Origin: Ustulina deusta
Lineage: Eukaryota; Ascomycota; Sordariomycetes; Xylariales; Xylariaceae
Reading direction: 5' to 3'
NCBI GenBank assembly: GCA_023159155.1
Contig: JAJNNX010000001.1
Coordinates: 868,001 to 932,000 of the forward strand
Length of the DNA stretch: 64,000 bases
This document shows positions 11,176 to 23,105 of the stretch, piece by piece. A program made the translations under genes and the position numbers. Numbering within the stretch: the stretch's first letter is position 1; every line of letters starts with the position of its first letter. The notes beneath the pieces were generated by a model. It was not told the origin of the DNA. It was given only the letters and a program-made list of their open reading frames with translations, and searched no databases.

Positions 11176-13513
11176 ATGCCACTTCACGCGATGTCATTCC
11201 CATGCAACAAACAACCTTTTGGTCATGTTACACAAGAAGATGCCAATAGATATCAACAGGGGGCGGCACTCGGTCATTCGGATCCTCCTACGAGACCATC
11301 CACAGCTCAAGCGAAGAGAAACAACGTCAATGGCAGCAAAGTGACGCCAACAGAGACCACAGCGAAACGCCTGGTATTTCATCCAGTCGCTGTCCATATA
11401 CATGCCCTAATAACGTGTTTTAGGCTTGCAACTCCTGTAGAGGTAGAAAAGTGAGATGTGACCGACATCATCCGACTTGTGGAAGGTGTGCAAGACTAGG
11501 GACCAATTGCACCTATGAAAGCCCTTCTAAACCATCCATCTCGAAGTCAGATTTGCCTCATCTACTGTATCAATTACATAGTCGACTTGGTAGGTTTCTA
11601 GGATCATATTGACCTTCCTAGCTTACCAGCAATGATATAGAGCAGGCTGAGGCCCAGTTAGCATGTGGTCCGCCGGTGCTCAATACGGCTCCTTACAGTG
11701 CTGAGATCTCTGACGCCGAAATGTCAAACATTCCATGCTTCAATATGGAATTTACTACCCAAGATCATTTTTTATTCGGGCATGAAAGCATACCATGCCT
11801 ACCGGGCAGTGAAATGGACCGATCAGTCCCGACTACGGCTACGACGTCGGTACCTCAAACGGACGGGTAATAAAGAATGAAGTGGAGCAATCAAGCCAAA
11901 CATGTCTGACAAAATTTTGTAGTGATTTAATATTCAACAAGGAGCCGCCTGACGTAGAATTCGGTAGGATCGATGCCGTCACAACGACCGACCCTTTGCG
12001 GCTCGGTTCGGATCACGACAGCCCAGACGCAGAGAATGTATGTCAGGAATACTCACCATCAGAATGCAGCGACGGGGAAACCTTCGCCAGCTCAGAGCTA
12101 TTGCAGCTAGTCGTTTCAACACTGTTCGTGGCATACTGTTTTTTCAACCTGATATGAGTGCTCATGCAATAACAGATGTTCCAGTTTCTTCGACGTATTT
12201 CATCCGGTAATGCCTATCATTAGCCGAAGTCGGTTTCAACGTCAACTCGCCGAGGACCCTTCTTCAATCCAGCTGCAGGCTCTTTCTTACGCCATTGGCG
12301 CCTTGGGAGCTCTTGCCGTTCCTGAACTGGGTATTCCCCTTGATTCATGTTATCACCAAGCACGTCATCTCCTCGATTTGTGTGAAAGGCAGGAGGATAA
12401 GGCTAAGTTTGCCGACATACGGATGGTTCAAGCCTGTATCTTCCTCAGTCTTTACGAATTTAGGCGACCAAACCCGGCTCGAGCCTGGGTTACTCTCGGG
12501 CGAGCTATCCGGCTGGGCCAGGTAATATCCTTAGATACTAGTGAGAATCACACGGGATGGAGTTCTTATTCAGGCCAGTTTAGTCCTCTCAGCCCTCCAT
12601 CAGGCCCAGAGGAAGTTCAGGAGAGAAGGCGCACTTTCTGGTTGCTCTACTTGCTCGACGGCCATACCATTATGGGGGGAAACTTAAACTCATTCTTCCA
12701 TGACCGGCAGGTAAGGCAAACAACAGACACATCATTTTGTGTCAACTTTCTCTAATAAATAGCTTCAAGATCAGCATTCCCCTGCCCAGCCCCTCCAGCC
12801 TCACTTCTACCGTCGAGGGCTGTAATATGCCAACGCTAGAACAGGCGTTCGAAATACAAGAAGCCACTAACCTGTCAGCTTTTGCTGGGAACATTATGGT
12901 TGCTAGCATTTATCGCCGATGCCTAGATCACATGACCTCTTGGACCCAGGTACCGTTATATCCCTTCTGGGATACCTATTACCGCATCGACAATATGATT
13001 ACACATTGCAGGGATAACTTGTTTGTTGAGAACCTATACTTCGAGAGTCATAAGGCGGACCGGCCCCTCTCCATTATCCTGCGTGTGAATCTCGCCGCTG
13101 TAGCGATTAGTTTACACGAGACGGCGATGGCAAAGGTGGAGAACGAACAGCTTCCCAAGAGCCTCTGGAATGAAGCAGCAACAAAGTGTCAGTCGGCGTC
13201 TCAGGAAATTGAGGAGGGTATGCGGTGCAGCATGCGCCTGGGGCCTCCCGAATCGACGATTATCCGGCATTCGAGCGTGTTTTACATGTGGGCGTTGACT
13301 AAAGCGATAGCAGCTCAGGCAAAAATGCTGGAACACCATCAGAACATCACACCGGCACGAATCAATGGCCTGCGTGCGCTAACGAAGCTGGCGAGGGAGC
13401 TCATCGCGCCCGAGCACGTCGACCTCAAACTCCTGGAGCAGGTTGATAACAAGCTGGCCGACGCAGAGGCACTACGGAAGAAAAGGGGGTATCAACAGTT
13501 GAGCGGGTTCTAG
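11176..13513 (+). CDS. Zn2Cys6 transcription factor, probable cluster regulator
   Basis: Six exons: 11176-11373, 11424-11589, 11641-11866, 11923-12123, 12176-12710, 12770-13513; 689 residues. The zinc cluster is complete: Cys68, 71, 78, 85, 88 and 95 with spacing CX2CX6CX6CX2CX6C and the basic stretch RGRKVRC. The first intron separates the N-terminal tail from the zinc cluster, so a single-ORF reading misses the DNA-binding domain. The middle and C-terminal parts resemble the fungal-specific transcription factor domain (FFDVFHPVMPIISRSRFQ; a RRTFWLLYLLDG segment). Being the only such regulator among the biosynthetic genes, it probably controls them. The last acceptor (CAAG before ISIPLP) and the GTTCGT donor of intron 4 are the weakest junctions. 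Confidence 0.88.
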
Positions 13514-14827
13514 ATTATGTCTATTGGGCACTTTCATTGGCGAGAGATAATACCATGCAAAAATTGGATAATAGACCATTGAGGTAAGAAGTGTTGAATT
13601 AGTGGATTATTAGTGAACCAGCCACATCTCCGACTATAGAGATCATACTTTACTATAATAATCAGTAGATCTAGATGTTTCTTTTTATTTCACCACCCAC
13701 AATACATCACTTGCAATATGAGAATTAATATGAAGGAGAGCAAACACTAAATCCATCGGAATACCTCTCATTTGTATATTGAGGTAGTGTCATTCGAATC
13801 GGCCGCATCAAGAGTCGGTGCACAGTTCTTTCTACTTGCTTTACTGGTTCTGGCTACCTATTAGTTATTCAGCCATCACCCTAGATTAAGGATCTCGAAT
13901 TGCCCCTTTTCACACTGGGATCAACAGATGCCCCTTGGCCGTCTATTCTAAGATCTCCAAGGAGTCATTTCTTGTGACTAGGCCTCTAAGGTTACACCAA
14001 GACACAATGAATATAAGCATGGATTGTGTTGTCTCTGCGGCTCTGCGGCAATCGATATATGCGTAGTTCTTACAGTGCCACCTCATCGTCGGCCTATGAA
14101 CGCCAATACCGCGACCCCCACGTACCTCCTATTCATACGTCGTATATTCATTCCTACAGCAATACCATGCTGTTATCAAGCGGAAGCTGCCTGCACTTTG
14201 TACTCTGGCTTGATTGGCGCATGGTCGAAGCTTACAGCCTTGGTTACGCGGCTCGTTGGTGACAATGTCCCACGACGAAGGCCTCTGCATAGCGACCCCC
14301 CTTGACGGCCGGCAATCCGCTTATGCCGAGAAAATAGGATCATGTGGCGTCTAGTAAGCTTGACTTGCAGCTTACGACAACGCCTCATGCGGCTCGTTGG
14401 AAATATTGGCCGTCATAACCCCGCCACTATTACCCCGCACATGACGGCGGTGCACAGAAATTGAAGGAATAAACAACTCAACGTCTTAGACGTGCTTTTT
14501 CTTTTTTTCCTTACTAGTATTTCTTGAGACTCTAAAGAATCGGTTATATTGTGTGGCTGTATAAGGTGACAGTAGTTGCATCGCTTCCTAGACAAAGCTG
14601 AAAGTACCTAGGTAGTCAGCAAGTTTCAAGTTATTGGAAGGTGAGCACGGCACTAAATAGGGGTAATGTGATAGGAGTAGATATACATATTGTGAGATGC
14701 CGGTAATCTTACGGCGTTCTGCGGCAGCTAAGGCAGTGGTACTCGTCAGCTTTTGTGTAACACCTACTGTAGTGGGGGATTGAGTGGGGAGAGAACCGTT
14801 GTTACAGTTCCGAGAACGCTCCCGGTG

Positions 14828-14872
14828 CTAGAAGTAGTTCTAATGCAAAATTTAGTACAGAAATACTTCTAG
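14828..14872. repeat. inverted repeat, 9-base arms
   Basis: CTAGAAGTA at 14828-14836 is matched by TACTTCTAG at 14864-14872 with 27 bases between. Could be the end of a degraded small element or chance. Confidence 0.4.
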
Positions 14873-15459
14873 AATAGTTCCTAGCAAGCGTTGTATAAGC
14901 CTAATATATGTATTACCAGACGGTATTAGGTTAACAAGCCCGAAACTATTTGCATAGAAAATCAACTTTTATATAATATTGCCCAACGAGGCAATCGCAA
15001 CTACACAATCAGAAATTGCAACCTTAATAGAGTCAATCCATTGAGTCAGTACAATGGTACGTGCATGAAAGGGCACCGTGCGCAACCCTTAGGCACCAGG
15101 TACCGACCCACCTAAATAAGGGCATAAATACCTCGCACTCCAGTCAGATACCCTAGTTAGTTTCCTTCTACAACCATACTCAATACAGACCGCCCTTCAG
15201 ATCAGACCTAGTGACACCAAGTGACTAGTTCTGTAGAGGGACCGTATCGAGGCACATGGATAGGCAATAATAGTGCAATACTTGACAATATGGACCCACC
15301 TTAGCCATAGCCCCACACATCCCACACATAGCTGGAATTATTGGCTTGCAGCCAGAATTCCCCCTCTCTTTGTCATGAATCTCACTTTTTCTACTGCAGC
15401 CTTCGGCCTACCTATATGGTATTTTTACATGCAGGTAGGTAGGAAGCGTAATGTTTTAC

Positions 15460-15488
15460 AGAAGCGTTATAGATACCATAACGCTTCT
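15460..15488. repeat. perfect hairpin, 11-base arms
   Basis: AGAAGCGTTAT at 15460-15470 and ATAACGCTTCT at 15478-15488 are perfect inverted copies around a 7-base loop. Flanking GTAGGTAGG and CCTACT stretches also tend to pair, giving a longer imperfect structure. It may be a fragment of a miniature inverted-repeat element or an RNA hairpin. It is not a terminator of any called gene. Confidence 0.5.
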
Positions 15489-15729
15489 GAACCTACTATA
15501 ATTGACACTACAGTAGGTAGGGGTTAAACGATAATAGGCGGAACATGCGCGATGAACAATTTGTCAGTCCAAGATAGCTAAAGCGATCTGGAAACATGTA
15601 GAAACTCGATATGATTTGTTACTAACAGCAAAATGCCACGATAGTCAATGAGAACATGGGTAGTACAATGTTCACTGCAAAGGATTCTTGGAGGCTATGA
15701 AGCTAACATCGTCGTCGCAACCCATCCGT

Positions 15730-16606
15730 TCACTCCATCCCCCTTCCAGGCACAACCAGGGAGATCCTCGCCTCAACACCTACCATGCCACCCTCTTCCT
15801 GCGTAAATCGCTGGCTGCCGGCAAAAACCATGTTTTCGAGGGCTTTGTACTTGTCAGCACCTGTCTCGATCTTAAACAGCTCGACTATTCCAAGACTATT
15901 AGTACTTGCGGGTACACGATAGAAGACAGAGGCGAGGCCACAAGAGACAAATAAAAGCAGGCGGGCGGCGATCAGTAATATGATCAGCGCAAGGTGGAGG
16001 GGCTAGTCTCACCTCCAAAGCCGAACGGCGACGGCTTGGCGTCCGGCGCGCCGAACGCAAGCGGCATGGTGATTTCATTCATGGCAATGACGCCCTCGGC
16101 GTTGAGGCAGATGGAGACGCCCTCTTCGTCACTTGCTACAGCCTTGACGCACATCCGGCCGTGTTTCCTGTCCGCGTCGATCTGGAACCAATCCGCGCCG
16201 CTGTTGATGTTGAACTTGAGCTTCGGCTCGAAGTCCCCGGTCGACTCGAGCGTACCGGTGACAAGAGGCTGTGGAGGATCAAGGGGGCTTCTGGTTAGTT
16301 ACCTACTTTCGGGACACTGGACCACCATCGGGTGCGGAAAGTCCTTGGTCTCGGAGACGCGGGGAGATATGGTAGGATCGGAGGAACCACATACAACAAC
16401 TATCAGCGTGGAGCCCGAATGGATGTCACCACACATGTACGTCTTGTTGAAGGTGGTCTGGGGGGGGGGGGGTACAAGTGTCAGTCGGGGGCGCCACGAG
16501 CCGATTTGGCTGACAATTATGTGCTACCTGCCTTGAACAACATGGCTGGCTTCGTGGTGGGAAAACTCGCCAGGCTCGGAACGCCGACGGCATTTGGACT
16601 ATCCAT
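15730..16606 (-). CDS. DUF3237/UPF0311-like small protein
   Basis: Four exons read on the minus strand: 16532-16606, 16395-16457, 16013-16268, 15730-15884; 182 residues. No single frame is long, so it is easily missed. Family signs: PLVTGTLES, then NSGADWFQIDADRK, CVKAVASDEEG and a C-terminal FKIETGADKYKALEN, in the order seen in DUF3237 proteins (GADW followed by an FETG-type motif). Intron 2 has GTATGT and a TAACTAAC branch site; intron 3 has a TACTAAT branch site. The first junction keeps frame only with a GC donor (AAG/GCAGGT); the canonical GT two bases on would shift frame, so the first exon is less certain. Intron 1 ends in 13 C before AG. The family's reaction is not known to me. Position inside the cluster suggests a pathway role, for example a non-redox isomerase or binding protein. 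Confidence 0.72.
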
Positions 16607-17221
16607 TGTATGGCAGAGCCCGTAGCGGGGGGTGTATTAATGCGTAAGGTGAGACAAAGTCCTAGACACAATACGAAGATGGTGGTGCCGTGCGACCACT
16701 GGTTGGGATTGGGTAGGGTAAGCCGGTCGATGCGACATAAAACGGCGAAATAATCTCTCATTCCTGACGGAGAGGTTGGTCTTCATAAATAGATTGGGCG
16801 TGACACATAGTCATCCTTTGCTTAGCGGCCTCAAATTCCGGCGTTGCACAGCTTACTTTGCGTCTACGCTGTCCTACGGACGGAACGGCCCGTGAAGACT
16901 ATTGACTTATGTGTGTTCTGGTCCTTTGCTTCCTAATCTGGACCCCAACATATTGACTTTACAAAACTGGATGGGGGAATAATCGTATCTAGGAGGTCAA
17001 GATTTCTCACGACTACGATATGTGCCATAATCATCACATGCGGGGGTAATTCCCGTGAGCCTCACAAACTTCACCGCCCGCAACATAGATTTATGTGCAG
17101 AGCGTATAGATAGAGAGTAGTCAAAGTGCCAAGAACTAGTCATAGCTCACGTCATGTGAAATATCAATTGACAAGGCTCTATTCTGTCTTCACCTGGGCT
17201 AAGCAGCATCTATCGCTCGTT
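16607..17221. other. intergenic between DUF3237-like gene and FAD monooxygenase
   Basis: About 600 bp, carrying the promoter of the DUF3237-like gene (minus strand, start at 16606) and the 3' flank of the FAD monooxygenase. No further feature seen. Confidence 0.6.
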
Positions 17222-18942
17222 TTAGTCTAAATGGGCTTTGGTACCAAATATGCGGTTGGTCATGTATCGAGTCGCAGAAAGAAGCATCACCAAGACCGCT
17301 GTCATGCCTATCACCCCCAAGAACCGTTTCTTTTGTTTTCTCGGCTCCTCCATAGCCGTTTGCCTCGCCTGCTCTCCCTCATCCTTCCATGACATTCGTC
17401 CGCTGGCAAAATCCACGATTTTCACAAAGTCGAGCTTTGGGCCCGCTCTGATGTACTCGCCCAGGTTGCTCGCTACGGGACCGATCGGGAGAACTGGGAT
17501 TAACAGTCCCGCTATCTTGTGTAATAGCGTTTGCTCGGCCTGTATCCTGCTGGCCAGTCCAGACATAGTAACTACATACTTGGCGCGTTCAAGTCTTTCG
17601 GCCTGGTATTGCGCGAATACGGCGTCTAACACCGCCGTATCTGGCTTGTTCCCACCTGCCTTTTTCAACATCGTGTGAAGATGATTGGTTAGAGAAACTA
17701 CGTCCTCCATAGCTGTGTTACCACCCAGAGCGATGTTGGGCGTTGCCTGTATATATGACGGATTAGCCGAAGGTCCCGACTAGGTAAAACTACGTGTCGT
17801 GTTGAATTTATTATACCTTATGAACCACATCTCCAGCTAGAACGATTCGGCCGTGATGCCAACGGTCCAGAACCCCCTCTTCGAGTGAGACTAGGCTCCC
17901 TCGAATGCGATTTTTCCACAGATGACTAAATTTGAGTGATTCGGTGATTGGATGATCGGCAATACTGGCAGCCAAGGCTTCGGCATCGGCTTCTGTGTAG
18001 CGGACCTTATCTGACGGCCGAATGGGATTGTCCAGCAAAAACGGGATGATGAAGTAAGTGCAACCTGGCTGGGCGAGCAGCACAAAAGTGAACCGGGGAT
18101 TGTGAACATATGTCAGGTCAGTCTCGCCGAGAGATGGGTGGGCGGGGCCAATGCCGAGTAGACATTTCCACTCTATCTTAAAGGCCGCTTCGGGTATCTT
18201 TTAGCTTGGAATTAGATAATAGATGCTTGCATACGGGCAACTTACCATCTTCTCGATTTTCACTCAATAGTGACGGCTTTATTTTGGCCATTTGCTCCCA
18301 CATCAATCTGCGCACCACACTGTGAACGCCATCGCAACCCAATACAATATCACCCTTTTCGACAGTGCCATCGCTCAACATGACCTCAACGCCGGTGCTC
18401 GTTTCGTTCAGTTCAGTGATCTTCAACCCCGTGCGTATCACGCTCTTGTCCGGCAAACCCTCGTACAAGACGTGAAGGAAATCGCGCCTGGACATTGGCA
18501 GGAGATCAGGACCATGGCTACATGCAATTTAGCTTGTGGTATTCACGAGGGCCATTTAAGACCTCCATCATCGCTCCGATCTATCTTCGAGAGACGGGGT
18601 AAGTAGAAAGGGAAAGGGCAGAATGCCGTGATCATACTTCTTCTGAAAACGCTGGAATAGATCGTTACTTCCAGCAAGCCTTCCGTCTGGCCGGCGGATG
18701 TGTGCCAATTTGTGAGGAAAGCTGATCTTGAGAAGCGGATCCAGACAGCCGATCTGATGAAGAACGCGCACCATCTGAGGATAGATGCTGATACTGGCAC
18801 CCTCAGGAGGGGCGACATCGTCGCGTTTCTCGAGCACGACGTGGTCGATGCCTGCTTTTCGCAGACAATGAGATGCTGTCAGGCCTGAGACGCCCGCTCC
18901 GACGACAATGACTCGAAAGTGAAATTCTGACGAGTTTGCCAT
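17222..18942 (-). CDS. FAD-dependent monooxygenase, PaxM-like, membrane-anchored
   Basis: Four exons: 18638-18942, 18246-18517, 17817-18172, 17222-17746; 485 residues. Flavoprotein hydroxylase fold: dinucleotide motif VVGAGVSGL near residue 15, the DG motif GDIVLGCDGVHS near 160, and the GD motif LAGDVVHK near 306 continuing across an intron into ATPNIALGGNTAMED. A hydrophobic helix near 448-470 (FLGVIGMTAVLVMLL) looks like a C-terminal ER anchor. This layout is that of PaxM-type enzymes, which epoxidise prenyl chains in fungal meroterpenoid and indole-diterpene pathways; related enzymes epoxidise polyenes. NADPH- and O2-dependent oxygenation of the polyketide or a terpenoid part is therefore likely. 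The start at 18942 was chosen because it directly precedes the Rossmann motif. The substrate cannot be read from sequence. Confidence 0.92.
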
Positions 18943-20349
18943 GACGACAATACCTATGGTGAGAAAGCTAGTACGACAGCCACAAGCCAGCCAGGCAGAC
19001 AACGAGCCGCAACTGAAGATTAGTAGTTAATCAAGAGCGAGCCCCGAAGACACTACGGTTGTCGTGCCCGACGACGAGCAGGCTTAGGCAGCCGCCCAGA
19101 TGATCCCGTTCCCGTATGACTCGAAGCGGATAGGACACCTGTGAAAGAAGCCATCGCGCGACAGATTTGGAATTGCCCGTCCGCTCCCACCCGCACTTTG
19201 CCCAAGGACCCTTTTCGGGTTTCACCAGCCGATGGAAACTGTACCATGGTGATTGCGGCGCGTGATGCCGATTGCGCTCGGCCAATCCTCCATAGATGCA
19301 ATGAAACCGTCGTGCATGCGAGTGAGCATCGGATAAGATGTAATTAAATCGTGGACCTCGTATGGCAGACATTGAGGCACACTACGGTGAGGACCGGCCG
19401 CGCCGGCATTTGCGTGCCGAGAGATAGTACCTCTTCGCTACATGGTGGCAGAAGTACGAATACATGTCCGCAAGCAGCACAGCGCTGTATGGCTGTGGTC
19501 AAATAAATGAAACAAAGCAAGGGGTTGCTTGTTTGCTTGCCTATGTCTGAGAGATAGCCTGCCTAAGACGTACATGTACCCAAGACACACTTATTCTTAA
19601 CGCCGATTTCATGTTTCATTGTTTCCAGGCGTATGTAAGGTGATATGTTGTGTAACACTGTTGTGATGCAGATCTGTCTGCACAGTACGTCGTCGCAAGA
19701 TACCGCCTGACTGGGCAAACGATAAGGTAACAATATTGCCTTACGCTACCTGGGTACCTAAGGCATAGAAGTATGTAGGTACCTAATAGAGGCACAAGGC
19801 TGGGTAGAGAGATCTTAGGTAGCTACTATTACTGCCCGTTTGAAGGCTATGGTAGTAGAGGTACCAACTCCTTCTTTCATTCCATATCCATCCCCATCCC
19901 TCTCTCCCGCGCCGATGCTGGCCATTTGTAAGTAGGTACTTGTTTCGCCGCTGTAAACGCCGACGGTGGATTGATAATCTAGCACGCTGGATATTGGTGG
20001 TATAATTGATTTGTTGTTGCGCTATCGTGGATTCCTGGCGACGAATGCGAATAACACGACGTAAAATAACACTACTTGAGAACAAACACCTACCTAAAAA
20101 TTAATATTACCGAAGTGCAGTGTCTCTCTCACTGGGACCGCCTATGAGGTTGCGATCATATCCTTGGCTCGGCTTAAACACCATCACAACCATCGTCACC
20201 ACCCTCAATCATCATCGTCTCCACACCAACGCCTTCACTTCCGTTTTCACCTTCGTAGGCTGATAATAAGGCTTTTCTTTCCTCCCCGACGGCCCCGCAA
20301 ATCCATATTACACACAACACCATTCCAACCACACCGTAAACATTCAACC
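18943..20349. other. divergent intergenic region, FAD monooxygenase / MFS transporter
   Basis: About 1.4 kb between two divergent genes, so it should hold both promoters. It contains TACCTGGGTACCTA-type stretches near 19745-19790 and CT/CA-rich sequence at 20160-20340, typical of a fungal leader just before the transporter ATG. The frames at 19031-19372 lack any recognisable domain. Confidence 0.6.
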
Positions 20350-22346
20350 ATGTCGTCGCAGTCTCAATCTGACGAGGAGAAGATGCGGTCGTCGGGGGAC
20401 CCAGTAGATGACAATACGACTCCACCAGCTTCGACACGCAGTATCCGTGGTGTCAAGGTAAGCATACTTTCTTCTCTGCTCTGAATTCCTAATATCGCAT
20501 CCTCGCATGCTCTGTGTTTCCATGCCAACAAGATACACAGTGGTTCCTCGTCGTATGCGCCATTCTGTCGAGCATGCTCATCTACTCTCTCGACAGCACC
20601 ATCACCGCCGATCTGGTCCCCGCCATCTCCAACCAGTTCCACGAGCCCCAACTACTCCCCTGGCTATCCGTTGGTTTCATCCTGGGTGCCGCCGTGGCCC
20701 TCCTCCCGGTCGGAAAGTTGTACGCCAAGTTCGACGCCAAATGGGTCTATGTTATCAGTATTCTGATCTTCCTCGCCGCATCCGCCATCTGTGGCGCCGC
20801 CCCCAACATGAACGCCATCATTGTCGGTCGCGTTATCTTAGGCGTCGCCGGCAGCGGCATGTATTGCGGTATTCTGACGTTCCTCTCCGCCCTGACTGAC
20901 GAGGCCGAGCGACCTACCTATCTCAGCTTCTCCGGCGCTATCTGGGGCATCGGGACCAGCATTGGGCCTCTGATCGGCGGAGCATTCGCCAAGGTGAATT
21001 GGAGATGGGGCTTTTATATCAACCTCATCATTGGCGGCGCCTTCATGCCCATCTACCTGTTCCTGCTTCCCTCGCTTGACCCTCTCCCGAAAGGCACCAC
21101 CGCCGGCGACAGACTCAAGAACTTTGACGTTCTTGGCACCGTATTATCCACCGGTTCTATATTGAGTCTGGTTCTGGCTATCAACTTTGGCGGCGTCCTC
21201 TACCCCTGGGATAGCGGTAGTACCATCGCACTTTTCGTCGTCGGTGGCGTAGCCCTCCTCGTGTTCTTTGCCCAGCAGAAATTCTCATGGCTTACGACGT
21301 GGGGTGAGCGCCTCTTCCCTGGCCACCTTCTGCGAAACAAGGAGGCCGTGCTTCTCTTCTTGATCTCCATATGTACCAATGCCGCCATCTTCGTCCCCAT
21401 CTTCTACATTCCCATCTACTTTCAGTTCGCAAGGGGAGACTCGGCCCTCGATGCGGCCGTGCGCCTGCTGCCCCTCATCTTCGTCGTTACTTTTGCCATG
21501 TTAGCCAATGGTTTCCTGATGGCGAGGTTCGGTTATGCTTATCCATGGTACATCTTCGGCACTGCTATAGGACTTGTCGGGAATGTTCTTCTTTGTGCGC
21601 TCTCTCTACCTCGCAATGACTATTGTTTTCTGATGAGTATCTAGACACAATCGACGCTGAGACCGCAAACGCGAACATCTATGGCTACGAAGTCTTGCTT
21701 GGCCTTGGAATCGGCGCATGCAACCAGGTAAATTTTCTACTGCCCTACCACGAGCCCCGGTGGGACTAATCAATCAACTAGGCCGGCTATGCAGTGATAC
21801 AGACCGTTGTCGGCCCGGGAGACTCTAGCTTCGCCGTCCCGTAAGTCCGGCTCTCTCATATTGCGTATTGTCGGTACTAACGCAACGTTCTCAAGTTTCA
21901 TGATGATGGCACAGTATATCGGTATCACCATTGGGCTGTCCGTTTCTGGTGCTCTCTTCGTGAACAAGTCTCTTGCCGGTCTACGCCAACTTTTACCCAC
22001 TTTCTCCGAGATAGAACTTAACTCTCTGATTAGCGGTAAGGGCCCTCGTCACTAGTTCAACGAAACCCGAGTCGAAGTCAAACGCCGATTCCCACATGGT
22101 ATAGAACTAATCATACTGCGCACAGGAACATCTGGCGACGGCATAGATGTGGTCCCTGTGGCCTTGCGGGGCCAGACCATCGCCGTACTGGTCAACAGCT
22201 TGCGCGATACATTTATTTTGTCATTTGTCGCCGCCGCCGTTGCCTTGGTACTGTCTCTTTTCTTGAAGGCGAGTGAAATGAAACCTGCAGTGAGACGGAT
22301 TTGTGCTAATGTTGGCGTAGAAGACGAAGGCTTTTCAGATAGGTGA
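20350..22346 (+). CDS. MFS transporter, probable metabolite exporter
   Basis: Six exons: 20350-20457, 20541-21594, 21645-21727, 21782-21840, 21896-22035, 22126-22346; 554 residues. A hydrophilic N-tail is followed by WFLVVCAILSSMLIYSLDST and LVPAISNQF, the start of helix 1 in fungal drug:H+ antiporters. Many hydrophobic helices follow, as in the 14-helix group. The junctions restore NVLLYTIDAETANANIYGYE and AGYAVIQTVVGPGD, segments usual in this group. The final intron joins LISG to GTSGDG. It probably exports the cluster product or an intermediate at the plasma membrane or a vesicle. The donor of intron 2 (GTGCGC) is unusual but gives the expected protein. Confidence 0.93.
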
Positions 22347-23105
22347 TGCGATACAAGCTGTTATGGGCTGAGATAAGTCTGTGGTGATACGCATCTAGTT
22401 GGAGTTCGGTTCTGCATCATCTGATCGATTGGATTAAATATGGGTTGGGAGCCAACTGAGTGCTTGTGTAAGAAGTGTATATCATGGTTCATCGCGTCTT
22501 GTAACTTTAGGAGAGGTTGTAGGCAAGGGCGAGTAGACAGATTAAGGTTACAGAATGGGACACAAGGTATCCTTCGTGTATATACGAAAAAGGCCGTCCA
22601 ACTTTTCCAATAAGTCAAACAAACTCGATAGAACAGTCATACATAAGAACGTGGGTAGGTAGAAATCAAACTAATTCTTTAGCACCTTGTATCATCCACT
22701 AATTTCGGTTATCGCGATACAAAAGTTACAGCCTTTTCGTAAGATTAAAAATCAACTACTTGTCCAAGATGTGCCCATAGAAAACCTAACGCATCCAAAA
22801 ATCCCATCCGCGACTAATAACGCCTGTGTACAGAAATCCCTGCGCCGGTTCAAGACAGTAAGTACATAACTGCACATAGGGATAAATAACATTGTATTGA
22901 ATCCTAGGTATATAAAAACATTTCATCAACTTTATAGAAACACAGATTTACATGTACAATATTACAAAATGAGAAGTCTACATATAAAAATACAAGAGGC
23001 TTCGAACTCATTAAGGCAATACTACGTACGCAGGTGGACAGGGGTAGCCCCCGAACTTGACCAGAGGGGGTTAACTCCCCTTCGCCCCCTGGGCGCCCAG
23101 CCCAA
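22347..23105. other. convergent intergenic region, MFS transporter / GMC oxidoreductase
   Basis: About 760 bp between two converging 3' ends; AT-rich, presumably containing both polyadenylation regions. No gene or repeat identified. Confidence 0.6.

Larger units (their letters stand above)
13514..15729. other. intergenic, AT-rich
   Basis: About 2.2 kb without a supported gene. Short frames at 14024-14305 and 15273-15527 have no domain signature. It contains two inverted repeats that could form hairpins (14828-14872 and 15460-15488). No tRNA or 5S rRNA was recognised. Confidence 0.55.

Noticed and set aside
11676..11870. Stand-alone small protein between regulator exons
   Set aside because: It is exon 3 of the Zn2Cys6 gene; splicing on both sides keeps the frame.
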